A stretch of DNA of 64,000 bases. Source: an uncultured Oscillospiraceae bacterium. Its GTDB lineage: Bacteria > Bacillota > Clostridia > Oscillospirales > Acutalibacteraceae. Positions 15,346-24,221 of this stretch are shown piece by piece. The DNA is taken from NCBI GenBank assembly GCA_900549825.1, contig URQB01000005.1, forward strand, positions 1 to 64,000, given 5' to 3'. Under the pieces are notes generated by a model that did no database searches, was not told where the DNA came from, and saw only the letters and a program-made list of their open reading frames with translations. Positions within the stretch are counted from its first letter, which is position 1. The number at the start of each line of letters is the position of its first letter. Position numbers and translations under genes: made by a program.

Positions 15346-16477
15346 AATCCGAACAGAAATCAATATGATCGACGACCAGCTCCTTCCACTTTTGATGCGC
15401 CGGATGGAGGTGGCCGGAAAAGTGGCTGCTATTAAGCGCGAAGCCGGAATCCCCGTATTGGATGCCCAGCGCGAACAACAAATCCTCGACCGGGTGCGCG
15501 CCCACGGCGGCGCATACGGCAACGCCCTCCAGGGCGTTTATGCGGCGATGATAGAGGCAAGCCGGGACCTGCAGCATGACGTGCTCGGCGGCGGGCAGAC
15601 GTTGCGCAATCAATTGAAAGAAGCCCTGACCGCCGGCCGGAAATGGCCGCAAGTGCCCCGGATCGCATGCTCCGGCGTCAGCGGCGCCTATTCCGATGCG
15701 GCCGCCCGTCTGCTCTTTCCGGAGAGATGCGTTTCGTTTTATCACGGGTTTGAGGATGTGTTTGCCGCCGTATCAGAGGGAAAGGCCGATTTTGGCGTCG
15801 TCCCGATCGAAAATTCCTACGCGGGCTCTGTGCATGAAACCTTTGACCTGATGCTGAGCTACCGTCTCTCTATTTCCGCGGCAGCGGATTTGCCGATCCA
15901 TCACTGCCTGATGGCGCCGCCCGGTGTGCGTCCGGACAAACTGAAACGTGTATACTCCCATCCACAGGGGCTCGCCCAGTGCGCCGAATATCTGGAAACA
16001 CACGGCCTTGCCCCCGTCCCCTGCTCCAATACGGCAGCGGCTGCGAAACGGCTCGCCGAATCGGGAGAACAGGATGCGGCGGCAATTGCCTCGGCGGATG
16101 CCGCCCGCAATTTCGGGCTTCAGATTTTGGAACGCGATATCCAGACGAGCAAAAACAACGCCACACGATTCATTGCAATCTCCCGTGAAATGCGGATTAC
16201 GCCGCAGGCGGATAAAATCAGCCTGATTTTTACCCTGCCGCATACCACGGGCTCGCTCTACGGCGTACTTTCCCGTTTTGCCCGCTGCGGACTGAACCTG
16301 ACAAAGATCGAATCTCGCCCGATTCCGGACAGCAACTTCCAGTACTATTTCTACCTCGATTTTACGGGCAGTGTGCGCGAGGAAGCAACGCTTCACCTGC
16401 TCTGCGCTTTACAAGATGAACTGCCCGCCTTTACGTTTCTCGGTAATTATCAGGAGCTGACAGGCGCATCAGAATAA
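15323..16477 (+). CDS. pheA: Bifunctional chorismate mutase / prephenate dehydratase
   Basis: 384 residues from the ATG at 15323, which overlaps the end of aroC; GGGAGAG lies about 11 nt upstream. Residues 1-90: AroQ-type chorismate mutase helices (IRTEINMIDDQLLPLLMRRM). Residues 110-285: prephenate dehydratase (SGVSGAYSDAAA, VVPIENSYAGSVHETFDLM, NNATRFIAI). C-terminal ACT domain with LPHTTGSLYGVLSRFARCGLNLTKIESRP, the Phe-binding ESRP motif for feedback inhibition. Last gene of the operon, in line with Phe codons in the leader. No tyrA is present in the window. Confidence 0.95.
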   Translation: MNHPKLNEIRTEINMIDDQLLPLLMRRMEVAGKVAAIKREAGIPVLDAQREQQILDRVRAHGGAYGNALQGVYAAMIEASRDLQHDVLGGGQTLRNQLKEALTAGRKWPQVPRIACSGVSGAYSDAAARLLFPERCVSFYHGFEDVFAAVSEGKADFGVVPIENSYAGSVHETFDLMLSYRLSISAAADLPIHHCLMAPPGVRPDKLKRVYSHPQGLAQCAEYLETHGLAPVPCSNTAAAAKRLAESGEQDAAAIASADAARNFGLQILERDIQTSKNNATRFIAISREMRITPQADKISLIFTLPHTTGSLYGVLSRFARCGLNLTKIESRPIPDSNFQYYFYLDFTGSVREEATLHLLCALQDELPAFTFLGNYQELTGASE

Positions 16478-16520
16478 CCGGAAGGCAGGAGCTTTTTTTC
16501 CTGCCTTCCGGTTATTTCGT
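16473..16520. terminator. Terminator after pheA
   Basis: Perfect 17-bp arms, 16473-16489 and 16500-16516 (AATAACCGGAAGGCAGG and its complement), overlapping the pheA stop codon. It also serves the convergent hydrolase gene. Confidence 0.88.
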
Positions 16521-16554
16521 CCGGAACCGTGTGTTTTTCAAGCCGGAAATCGCC

Positions 16555-17181
16555 TCACTGTTCCTGATAGAAATCATCAAGGATTTCCGCCAATTGCCGG
16601 GGCGCTTCCACATTGACTTCGTGGCCTGTATCCGCCATGCATTGAAGTTTCGCGTTGGGGATCAGCGCGGCGGCTTTTTGGGCAGCGCTTTTGCCGGCCG
16701 TATCCTTCTCCCCGTATATAACGAGGGTATCGCAAGAAATACAGCTCATTGATTGGCTGAAATCCAAAGCCAGCATAGATTGGCTCAACTGTATAATATC
16801 TTTTTTTGAAAATCCCATTCTTTGAAAAGAGCGTTTCGGCAACAAACGAAATATTGCATTTTGCAATTTGAGCAGCCTTTTGGGCATTTGATATTGCGCA
16901 CCTATGAGCACCAGGGACTTTACCCGATCGGGATGATCTATGGTATAATTCAGTGCAAGAACCGCCCCTAAGGAAAGCCCGCAAAGGTGAACCGGCTCCA
17001 GGCAGGCTTCACAGAGGCCGGCAAACGCCCCGTATAATTGCGGATATTCTGCCTTTTGATTGCCGAGAAGCTCTTGCAAATTGGGGCAGATAATCTCCTC
17101 AGGCCACACCTGCATACATGAAAGCATCTTATCCCAGCTTGACGACTCCTGCCCAAGCCCATGGAGAAAGATGTATGCCAT
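16555..17181 (-). CDS. Alpha/beta hydrolase
   Basis: 208 residues, cytoplasmic. IFLHGLGQESSSWD is the oxyanion-side motif, GLSLG near residue 70 the nucleophile elbow, YGEKD near 157 the acid and TGHE near 185 the catalytic His. Complete triad, so likely an active esterase, lipase or related enzyme; substrate not predictable. A GAAAGGATGG box lies before the ATG. It is divergent from plsC, and the two could share a regulatory region (17182-17406). Confidence 0.85.
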   Translation of the reverse strand: MAYIFLHGLGQESSSWDKMLSCMQVWPEEIICPNLQELLGNQKAEYPQLYGAFAGLCEACLEPVHLCGLSLGAVLALNYTIDHPDRVKSLVLIGAQYQMPKRLLKLQNAIFRLLPKRSFQRMGFSKKDIIQLSQSMLALDFSQSMSCISCDTLVIYGEKDTAGKSAAQKAAALIPNAKLQCMADTGHEVNVEAPRQLAEILDDFYQEQ

Positions 17182-17406
17182 AGAAAAACCATCCTTTCGC
17201 CTATTGTTATTTATCCTATTGTATCACAGGCGATTTTTATAAATCTTCGAATGGAGAACCATGTATCCTGAGCCTCCATTCGTCAGCGCTCAATATCCAA
17301 TAATCTATATCATAAGAATCAGGTATTTCTGCTGCTTTCCCTTGTTTTTTACGCATCGGGGTGCTATGATTAAGGACAACAATCGACAAAGGGAGCGTCT
17401 ATTTCT

Positions 17407-18114
17407 ATGCGTACAATTATCTGGTTTATCTATTTTTGGGGCTATCTGATCGCTGTCCTCCCTAAAATACACCGCGCCAAAAAGCTTACGCAGGCCGGTA
17501 AAATCGAGGAGCGGGATGCGCTTGTGTCGCAGGCGGTCCAGAACTGGGCGCGCAGGCTCCTGAAGCTCGCTGGTGTCAGGGTAACCGTACAGGGCCTTGA
17601 AAACATCCCGGAGGGTGCGGCGATTTTTGTCAGCAATCATCAGGGCCTTTTCGACATTCCCACGCTGCTTGGCTATCTGGACAAGCCGCATGGCCTGATT
17701 GCCAAAAAAGAGACGGACAAGATCCCTATGATCCGCACATGGATGCGCTATCTCGGCTGTATTTTCCTGGATCGTGAAAACGCGCGCAGCGCAATGGGCT
17801 CCCTGCGCGAAGGCACAGAGCTGCTCAAGAAGGGCTATTCGATTACGATCTTTCCGGAGGGGACGCGCAGCCGCAGCGATGAGATGGGCAACTTTAAAAA
17901 TGGCGCCTTCAAAATGGCGGAAAAGGCGAGGGTGCCGCTCATCCCCGTACGCATCAGCGGCACCTATAAAGTTATGGAGGCCAATCACATGTGGATCAAA
18001 CCTGCGGATGTAACCCTGACGGTCCTGCCGCCGATTGCCACCGCAGGGCTGTCCCGCGAGGAGCTTAAGGAGCTTGGCTCCACGATCCGCGAGGAAATTG
18101 CCGCAGCGGGTTAA
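17407..18114 (+). CDS. plsC: 1-acyl-sn-glycerol-3-phosphate acyltransferase
   Basis: 235 residues. N-terminal membrane anchor (about 20 hydrophobic residues), then the acyltransferase motifs NHQGLFD (NHx4D), GCIFLDRENAR, FPEGTRSR and IPVRISGTY. Makes phosphatidate by acylating lysophosphatidate at the inner face of the membrane. An AAGGGAG box is 11 nt from the ATG. Single-gene unit ended by a strong terminator. Confidence 0.9.
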   Translation: MRTIIWFIYFWGYLIAVLPKIHRAKKLTQAGKIEERDALVSQAVQNWARRLLKLAGVRVTVQGLENIPEGAAIFVSNHQGLFDIPTLLGYLDKPHGLIAKKETDKIPMIRTWMRYLGCIFLDRENARSAMGSLREGTELLKKGYSITIFPEGTRSRSDEMGNFKNGAFKMAEKARVPLIPVRISGTYKVMEANHMWIKPADVTLTVLPPIATAGLSREELKELGSTIREEIAAAG

Positions 18115-18131
18115 ATAGAATCCTTGCACAC

Positions 18132-18178
18132 AAAAAGCGCCCCGGAAACAACGCTCGTTGTTTCCGGGGCGCTTTTTT
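18132..18178. terminator. Long bidirectional terminator between plsC and the 37-residue peptide gene
   Basis: 22-bp perfect arms (18132-18153 and 18156-18177) with a 2-nt loop and A/T runs at both ends. Confidence 0.9.
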
Positions 18179-18186
18179 CATACGAT

Positions 18187-18300
18187 TCAGCCAAAAATCT
18201 TGATAACGACGGACTGCATCCACTCGCCAAAAGCCTTGGCGATCGGATTGGAAATACCGCTGAGCAGGCCCAGAATCACTTCCATGATCGAAATCATCAT
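18187..18300 (-). CDS. 37-residue amphipathic/hydrophobic peptide
   Basis: Starts with ATG-ATG (18300 and 18297); GGAAAGGAAG lies 4-7 nt upstream. Sequence MMISIMEVILGLLSGISNP then IAKAFGEWMQSVVIKIFG, TGA stop. It has no cleavable signal and about one charge per turn on a hydrophobic helix broken by SNP, net charge near zero. The layout (tiny ORF, strong ribosome site, private strong terminator) fits a peptide toxin, leaderless bacteriocin, PSM-like surfactant or small membrane regulator. No family recognised; the function is open. Confidence 0.6.
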   Translation of the reverse strand: MMISIMEVILGLLSGISNPIAKAFGEWMQSVVIKIFG

Positions 18301-18400
18301 ATCACTTCCTTTCCTTTTTGATTCATTGGTTCTTCATCAGGAATTTAGCATATAAATATGAACCATATATGAACGAAAGGCCTCATAGAAGCCCGTCGCT

Positions 18401-19192
18401 TCATAACGTTTTTTCACGGATAAAAATATGCTTGACATGGACGTTCGCCGTATCGCGCGGTTCGATTTCAAACCGGCCCATGGCCTGGATTAATTGAGAC
18501 AGCTTCTGATAGCCGTAGTTGCGGCTGTCAAAGGAGGGCTGCTTTTTCAGGAGGAGGTTGCCGACATCGCCTAAAAAGGCCCAGCCGTTTTCATCCGCTA
18601 GATCGTTGACAGAGGCGATGATCATATCGGATACCTCCTGGGGCAGCCTATTCCCCTTCTGCCGCACAGCGGCAGCCACTGTCTCCGGCTCTTCCGGCGC
18701 AGGCTGGCTGCCTTTCCCCTTGGAAGGGCGCTGCTTTTTCTTTTTATCGTCGGACAAAATTTCCAGATAGATAAAACGGTCGCAGGCTGAGATGAACGGC
18801 GTGGGGGTTTTCTGCTCTCCGATGCCGATGACCAGCTTTCCCGCTTCACGCAGGCGGGTAGCCAGCCGCGTGAAGTCGCAGTCGCTCGACACCAGACAGA
18901 AGCCGTCAACACGGTTGGTATAGAGAATGTCCATTGCATCGATAATCATAGCGGAGTCGGTCGAATTTTTACCTGTTGTATAGCTGTATTGCTGAATGGG
19001 AGTCACCGCATTTTCCAGCAAGACCTTTTTCCAGCCGGACAGGGTCGGCTGCGTCCAGTCCCCATAAATCCGTTTAATCGTTGGCGCTCCGTAACGCGCA
19101 ATCTCCGCGAGCATCCCCTTGACATTTGCATAGGGCACGTTATCTGCGTCAATCAAAACCGCCAGCCGTAGATCCGGCGAGGATTCCTGCAT
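18401..19192 (-). CDS. NYN-domain (PIN-like) RNase-type protein with C-terminal LOTUS/OST-HTH domain
   Basis: 263 residues from the ATG at 19192, with AAAGGAG 7 nt upstream; the frame is open further upstream without a ribosome site. The N-terminal NYN domain shows the acidic set in LAVLIDADNVPY, NSTDSAMIIDAMD and CLVSSDCDFTRLATRLRE, so a metal-dependent nuclease fold is expected. A basic linker (DDKKKKQRPSKGKG) leads to a LOTUS/OST-HTH domain (about residues 185-255) that binds RNA in other proteins. Likely an RNA-processing or RNA-decay enzyme of unknown target. Confidence 0.85.
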   Translation of the reverse strand: MQESSPDLRLAVLIDADNVPYANVKGMLAEIARYGAPTIKRIYGDWTQPTLSGWKKVLLENAVTPIQQYSYTTGKNSTDSAMIIDAMDILYTNRVDGFCLVSSDCDFTRLATRLREAGKLVIGIGEQKTPTPFISACDRFIYLEILSDDKKKKQRPSKGKGSQPAPEEPETVAAAVRQKGNRLPQEVSDMIIASVNDLADENGWAFLGDVGNLLLKKQPSFDSRNYGYQKLSQLIQAMGRFEIEPRDTANVHVKHIFIREKTL

Positions 19193-19277
19193 AAACACGC
19201 TCCTTTCTTTTTGATATGTTTTTTTCAGTATACCGCGTTCCAACGGCGAAAACAAGCAAAACATGCCGTAAAAATGA

Positions 19278-21629
19278 TCATAGCCAAAACTGTACCAAAC
19301 TCGACACTGTATAATAAAATGCAGGGTTTCCTTTCGAAACCGGCGTTCCGTCCGGTGAAAAATAAAGCAGAATGTCATAAAGAAGGCTCAGCACGCAGAA
19401 GGCCACAAAAATCGTTAAAAATCCATTCTTATTCTCCGGTAAAGCAAGCCTCTCATACATCGCCATCACAACAACAGCCGCCGCAAGGGCGAACAGCCAG
19501 GTAAAATCTGTGACATACCGCTGCAGCAGGCCCGCCATTTCCGTATCAGCTACGGCGATGATCACGCCGGATGCAATCGCCAGAGCACAAAACGCATAAA
19601 GCCTTTTCTCCTTGAGGCTTGTTCGGACACGCCTCAGGCACAGAGCAAAAAGCAAAACCAGGTTTGTGGAGAATATACCGCCAAAGAAAGCCTCTGTAAT
19701 CGTCCTGCCCATATAGCTGGTCGTAATCCGGACATCCATCAGATACGGGAATTGCGAAGAGATCGCCGGAGGCTGGATAAAATAGGTAAACAGGCCAAGC
19801 GGAATCCGGCCCAAAACGATGCCCCGTTTGGTCATGTCATTCGTCGTCAGGTTATAATTGGCTCCGAAATCGAATACCGAACCGAACCGCGCCGCATTAT
19901 AATACATTACGCCCGCCGCAACCGCCAGGAATGGTACCGCCAGGCAGGCTGTTGCACCGAGGCCTTTTTTCGACAGGAGCGTCCGCTTTTGAAACACCTC
20001 ATCCCAAAACAGAGCTGCCGCAGGCAGGCAGACCAGCAAAAACTGCGGCCTGCTTGCAGCGGTAAGCGCCGCGCACAGCGCACCCGCAAACAAATAACCT
20101 TTGGACAGCTTTTCTTCATTCAGCGCGGACAGCCAGAAATACAGCGCCCACACTGCCAACACAGCCGCCATTAAAATCGGCAGACTGTAGAAGCTGGGAG
20201 ATTGCGCAATGAAAAGAATGCCGCCGCCGTTGACAAAAGCCATACAGAGCAGGAGATAGACCATTAGCGGCGTCTTACAGAAATATTTCCGTGCCAGAAT
20301 GCCCAGCAGCATGGCAACTCCCAGCACCCAGAAAGCCTCGCAGATTACAATGCCCCAGACCGTCTGAAAGTCCAGGCCGGTCAGCAGGTAAAATGGCAGA
20401 TAAAACACCAGCACCGGAAGCACGCCGAAATAGACATAGTACTTTCCCTCATAGTAGGCGGTATCCCACCGGTAGGTTTCATGATTCTCCGTGATAACCA
20501 TCTGGCCGCGCAGCGCCGTATCGTAAGGATTCTCCATTGCCTTGAGCGCTTCCGAAGGCTGGTCGTCAATATAGAGCTTTCCCTCCGTAAAGGCCCGGGC
20601 CAGCTCCTGATATTGAGCATGATGGGCATAATTCTGCTGGGCGTTCACCATAGGGCCGTTTTGCGCGGTCAGGCCCGCAAGAAGCACGAACTGAAGCGTC
20701 ACATAGCCAAAGATCAGCACCTTTTGCCAGGAACAGTTCCAATAGAACCGGCAGCGGTAAAGCGGCGATTTGGGCCGAATCAGGTATAGAAAAGCCAGCG
20801 CTGCAAAGACGAATGCAATACGCAGGAAAGAAATGCGGTATGGTACCTGCGTATTGAAGCGCACATCCACTGTGGCCTCTTCGCCCTGCAAATCCTCCAG
20901 GACGATCTTGATTTTCTCTGATCTGCCGCTGAGATACATCCGAAAATACTGCGTTCGTTCTACGGAAGAAGATATCTTTTTGGAGGGAAGTGCATAATAC
21001 AGCGCATTGGCCTCATCTGTGGCAAACAGATCCACCTTGGCAACAGTAGATGCATTATCGCCGACGCGGACGCGGAGATACATATTTTGAATCTTCTGAT
21101 TGATATCCAACAGCTCGACTGTTTCGCCGCCTGTACGAATCCGGCAGGTGCCGTCTTCCTCCTGCGTCATCCGGATGTTTTCCCCTGATACGGAAAAACC
21201 TGCAACTGGCTCAAAGCGGCTGGATTCGATCGCGCGGAAATGAAACACCGACGTCTCCAGCAGGACGGTAAGCAAAAGCAGGATGCAGAGCACATACAGT
21301 TCTCTCCGAAGAGGGTGATCCTCTCCTGTGCCCCGTTTCCCAAGCACAATCTTACGCGCCTGAATCAGCCCATAGAGCAGGTTAACCGCCAGGACAAGGA
21401 GCAGCATCAGCCGGAACGCGGCAGTACTCCATGCCAGAGGAGATTGCCCTGCTGCCAAAAGGCAAACCACCGCTGCTACAGCAATGGTTCCGGCCGAGCA
21501 CGCCAGGCGCAGCCAATAGTGCTTTGCGCAAAAAGAATCTAATCTTCCGCTGCATAAAAATCCCTGTAGCCGTTCCGATAAAAAGGAAACAGCAGCAATT
21601 GCAATCAGCAAAATCAAAATCTGCTTCAC
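19278..21629 (-). CDS. Large polytopic membrane protein, possible GT-C type glycosyltransferase
   Basis: 783 residues. Three N-terminal membrane helices, a segment of about 110 residues that looks extracellular and beta-rich (ESSRFEPVAGFSVSGENIRM and onward), then some ten further helices with extracellular loops. The size, the large loop (WDTAYYEGKYYVYFGVLPV) after a helix pair and the arrangement resemble GT-C lipid-sugar glycosyltransferases, but no catalytic motif can be fixed. Its start lies 21 nt downstream of the glycosidase-like gene, so the two form an operon, perhaps for a cell-surface glycan. Confidence 0.6.
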   Translation of the reverse strand: MKQILILLIAIAAVSFLSERLQGFLCSGRLDSFCAKHYWLRLACSAGTIAVAAVVCLLAAGQSPLAWSTAAFRLMLLLVLAVNLLYGLIQARKIVLGKRGTGEDHPLRRELYVLCILLLLTVLLETSVFHFRAIESSRFEPVAGFSVSGENIRMTQEEDGTCRIRTGGETVELLDINQKIQNMYLRVRVGDNASTVAKVDLFATDEANALYYALPSKKISSSVERTQYFRMYLSGRSEKIKIVLEDLQGEEATVDVRFNTQVPYRISFLRIAFVFAALAFLYLIRPKSPLYRCRFYWNCSWQKVLIFGYVTLQFVLLAGLTAQNGPMVNAQQNYAHHAQYQELARAFTEGKLYIDDQPSEALKAMENPYDTALRGQMVITENHETYRWDTAYYEGKYYVYFGVLPVLVFYLPFYLLTGLDFQTVWGIVICEAFWVLGVAMLLGILARKYFCKTPLMVYLLLCMAFVNGGGILFIAQSPSFYSLPILMAAVLAVWALYFWLSALNEEKLSKGYLFAGALCAALTAASRPQFLLVCLPAAALFWDEVFQKRTLLSKKGLGATACLAVPFLAVAAGVMYYNAARFGSVFDFGANYNLTTNDMTKRGIVLGRIPLGLFTYFIQPPAISSQFPYLMDVRITTSYMGRTITEAFFGGIFSTNLVLLFALCLRRVRTSLKEKRLYAFCALAIASGVIIAVADTEMAGLLQRYVTDFTWLFALAAAVVVMAMYERLALPENKNGFLTIFVAFCVLSLLYDILLYFSPDGTPVSKGNPAFYYTVSSLVQFWL

Positions 21630-21650
21630 ACCAAATAATCCTCCAATGCT

Positions 21651-22835
21651 TCATCCGGTCTGTAACGATTCTTTCCCCTTATTTTCCATTTTGACCGCCG
21701 CATAAATAGAAGCAGCAAGCGCCCCCGCCGTAGGCACTCCCTCATCCCAATAAAAACCCGGACGCAGGGTCTCCGGCTGCGCAAAGTCTACCATTCCGTT
21801 TTTCCGCGTGCGTTTTCTCAGGTCGGCCATCGCCCTTTTCACACAGTCCAGATAGGCTGCATTCTGCGTTTTTTCATAGGTATCCCATAAAAAAACAGCG
21901 AGCACCGCGGCGGCCTCTGTATCCGGCAGTGAGGAAGAGGGAAGGCATGGAAAGCTCCCATCCTTTCCCCACAGGGTGCACAGCCGCTCTGCCAAAAGGC
22001 GGCTGTGGATCGACAGTTTCACGTGGCGCGCGTCGTCTCCGGGAAGATAGCGTGAAATCTCCATCATTCCGAACGCCACGGCCGCACAGGCGCTGCTCCA
22101 GCCAAAGGCTCCGATTGGGAGCCCGCTATTCCGGTCGATCCCCTCTGCCGGAAGACCATGTATCGGGTGCATGCCGCTGAGCAGATATTCATTGAGCTGC
22201 CGCATGGCGAGATTCAAATAAAACGGTTCCCCGTACGTAACCGCATAGGCGGATAAAAAAGGGCAGACATCTCCAATCGTCCGGGCAAAACGAAGGTTCG
22301 GCGCCCCGGTATCAGCGGGAATGGTATCTATTTCTCCCGCAAGCGACTGCAAAAGATGCGCCGTATACTCCATTGCCGGGCGTATGTACTCCAAATCCAT
22401 CCCCGGAAAGGAAAGAACGGCGTAGGCGAGAAAAGCGTCCTCTGCCTGCTCTATCGGAATTTTCCACTCTCCGTTGGGCTGCAGAAGAGATCCGGCAAAT
22501 TCCCTTCCCGCTTCAAACAGGGCGGGATTCCGTCCGGCAGCATGACCTGCTGCCAGCAAAAGTTTTGCCGAACGCCTGCGTAGAATTCTCTGGTCATCTA
22601 TGCCATTGCGCCGCAAGGCAATGCGAAATGCGAGCGTGTCCTCCTCCGGAAAAGCCGGCATATGACGCAGCATGGCCGCTGCCCTTTGCTCCATGGCATT
22701 GCGCCATGCTGCTTCATCTGAAAACATGCCGGCCGACCTGCGTCCCGCACGCCTGCGAAGGATGGGAAGCAAAAAGACCCCCATTGCTGCCAAGCACAAA
22801 ATAATCAGGATAGCCATCCATATTTTTTCCTGCAA
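21651..22835 (-). CDS. Membrane-anchored six-hairpin glycosidase-like protein
   Basis: 394 residues. TTG start at 22835 with GGGGGGA 5-6 nt upstream; an ATG 18 nt further in (22817) is the alternative. One N-terminal helix (MAILIILCLAAMGVFLLPIL) anchors it, followed by an alpha-rich domain with the (alpha/alpha)6 feel of GH88/GH105 enzymes: DVCPFLSAYAVTYGEPFYL, HPIHGLPAEG, GAFGWSSACAAVAFGM and a C-terminal YWDEGVPTAGALAASIYAAV. Orientation of the catalytic domain is uncertain. First gene of a two-gene operon with the membrane protein at 19278-21629. Confidence 0.6.
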   Translation of the reverse strand: MQEKIWMAILIILCLAAMGVFLLPILRRRAGRRSAGMFSDEAAWRNAMEQRAAAMLRHMPAFPEEDTLAFRIALRRNGIDDQRILRRRSAKLLLAAGHAAGRNPALFEAGREFAGSLLQPNGEWKIPIEQAEDAFLAYAVLSFPGMDLEYIRPAMEYTAHLLQSLAGEIDTIPADTGAPNLRFARTIGDVCPFLSAYAVTYGEPFYLNLAMRQLNEYLLSGMHPIHGLPAEGIDRNSGLPIGAFGWSSACAAVAFGMMEISRYLPGDDARHVKLSIHSRLLAERLCTLWGKDGSFPCLPSSSLPDTEAAAVLAVFLWDTYEKTQNAAYLDCVKRAMADLRKRTRKNGMVDFAQPETLRPGFYWDEGVPTAGALAASIYAAVKMENKGKESLQTG

Positions 22836-22950
22836 ACAGATCCCCCCATCATCACTGGAGCGCCCCCGGCAGCCTGGTCATAAGGACCTGCCCGAAGCAG
22901 GCTCATCAGAAGCAGAACTTCTTTTCGCCATGGAAAGCCGGCGGCCCCAT

Positions 22951-22985
22951 GAAAAAACAGCAGGCGGAGGGAACCCTCCGCCTGC
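22951..22985 (-). terminator. Terminator after the DUF4474 gene
   Basis: GCAGGCGGAGGG (22960-22971) / CCCTCCGCCTGC (22974-22985); on the minus strand it is followed by a run of T (from AAAAAA at 22952-22957). Confidence 0.85.
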
Positions 22986-23024
22986 CCTATTGCTGAATCT
23001 TCGCGGGAATCGCAGCGGCTTCAA

Positions 23025-24221
23025 TTACGCCTCACCGCTCTTCTTCTTTTTCAGAAGAACCGCCGCACCAAGCACAAGCATGCTCCCGCCTGCCAGAACA
23101 CCGAGTGCAATCACACCGCTGTCCCCGGTCTCCGGGATCTCCGCATTTTCAGCCATTGCGGGATTATCCGGCTGCGCGAGTGTTACTTTATCAGTCGTCT
23201 TTTCGACCACCGGCGCCGCCACGGTCGGCGTTACGCTGACCTGAACGTCATCCGTCGTCTGCGTATCGTTGGCCGCATCCTTGATCTCCGCCGAAACCTT
23301 CGCGCCCCAGGTAAAGGTGACGCGCAGGCCGCTGATGGAATAGGTGCCATCCGTCACGCCGTCGCCCTTCTTGAAGCCCTGCTCAATCATCGACTGCTCA
23401 AATGCCTTGAGCATAGCAGCGTCCCTCATATCGATCTTGCAGGACATGGTCAGCGCTGACGGCGGCGTAGCCATCAGGACGACAAAGCCGGTCTGCCACC
23501 AATGCTTCTGCATCTTTCTGGTGAAGAGCTCGCCGACATTCTTCTTGGAAAGCGTAAAGCCCATGTTCAGCATATCTTCGTCCGAAGCACAATCATAGAA
23601 TTCCGTCTCGCGGTTGGCCGGCTTGCTGTAAATGCCAAGCTCGCCACCGGTGGTGATGCCGTACTGGCCCTTCCACACCTGAATCAGCCAGTTCTTGCCC
23701 GCATAGTCGAACTTGAAGCGAACCGTATTGTAGTACATGCCACTAAACGGTGCCGCGGCATCATACAGCTCGCAGAAGCCGAAATTACGCTGCCAGGGAT
23801 TGATCGGCGTATAGAAAATTTTCTGCGCGACGTCAAAGTCGAAGCCAATGCCCAGAAGGCCGGCATTGTTGGCGCCGTAGAAGATCTCCTGCGCAGGATC
23901 ATAGAAGAGCCCCATCGGAACTTCCTTATCGCCGACATACATGACGATCTGGGAAATTCCCGTCTTGGGATCCTTCGATACGCCGAAGCCGCTCTTTTTC
24001 GCGGCTTTCTCATTGTCGCTGAGCGTCTGCACACCCTGCTTAAGCAGATCCTGGGCATTGACCAGCGCTTCCTCGTACTGATCGGCCGCAGGAGCCGTCT
24101 GCGTTACCTGTGCCTGAGATTCGTCCGCCGCCTGCGCAGGCATTGCAAACAGCATTCCGCACAGCAGGGTCAAAGTCATCAGAGCGGCAATAAGTCTTGC
24201 GGCATTCTTGTGCTCTTTCAT
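23025..24221 (-). CDS. IPETG-anchored surface protein with DUF4474 domain
   Basis: 398 residues. Signal peptide with cleavage near MPAQA-ADES (residue 31). A helical linker leads to the DUF4474 domain (about residues 75-290, with FGFCELYDAAAPFSGMYYNT and WLIQVWKGQYGITTGGELGI). A Thr/Val-rich stalk then ends in the sorting signal IPETG, a hydrophobic helix and the basic tail KKKKSGEA. This is a sortase substrate exposed on the cell wall. DUF4474 has no known activity. AGGAGG precedes the ATG by 11 nt. No sortase gene lies in the window. Confidence 0.88.
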   Translation of the reverse strand: MKEHKNAARLIAALMTLTLLCGMLFAMPAQAADESQAQVTQTAPAADQYEEALVNAQDLLKQGVQTLSDNEKAAKKSGFGVSKDPKTGISQIVMYVGDKEVPMGLFYDPAQEIFYGANNAGLLGIGFDFDVAQKIFYTPINPWQRNFGFCELYDAAAPFSGMYYNTVRFKFDYAGKNWLIQVWKGQYGITTGGELGIYSKPANRETEFYDCASDEDMLNMGFTLSKKNVGELFTRKMQKHWWQTGFVVLMATPPSALTMSCKIDMRDAAMLKAFEQSMIEQGFKKGDGVTDGTYSISGLRVTFTWGAKVSAEIKDAANDTQTTDDVQVSVTPTVAAPVVEKTTDKVTLAQPDNPAMAENAEIPETGDSGVIALGVLAGGSMLVLGAAVLLKKKKSGEA

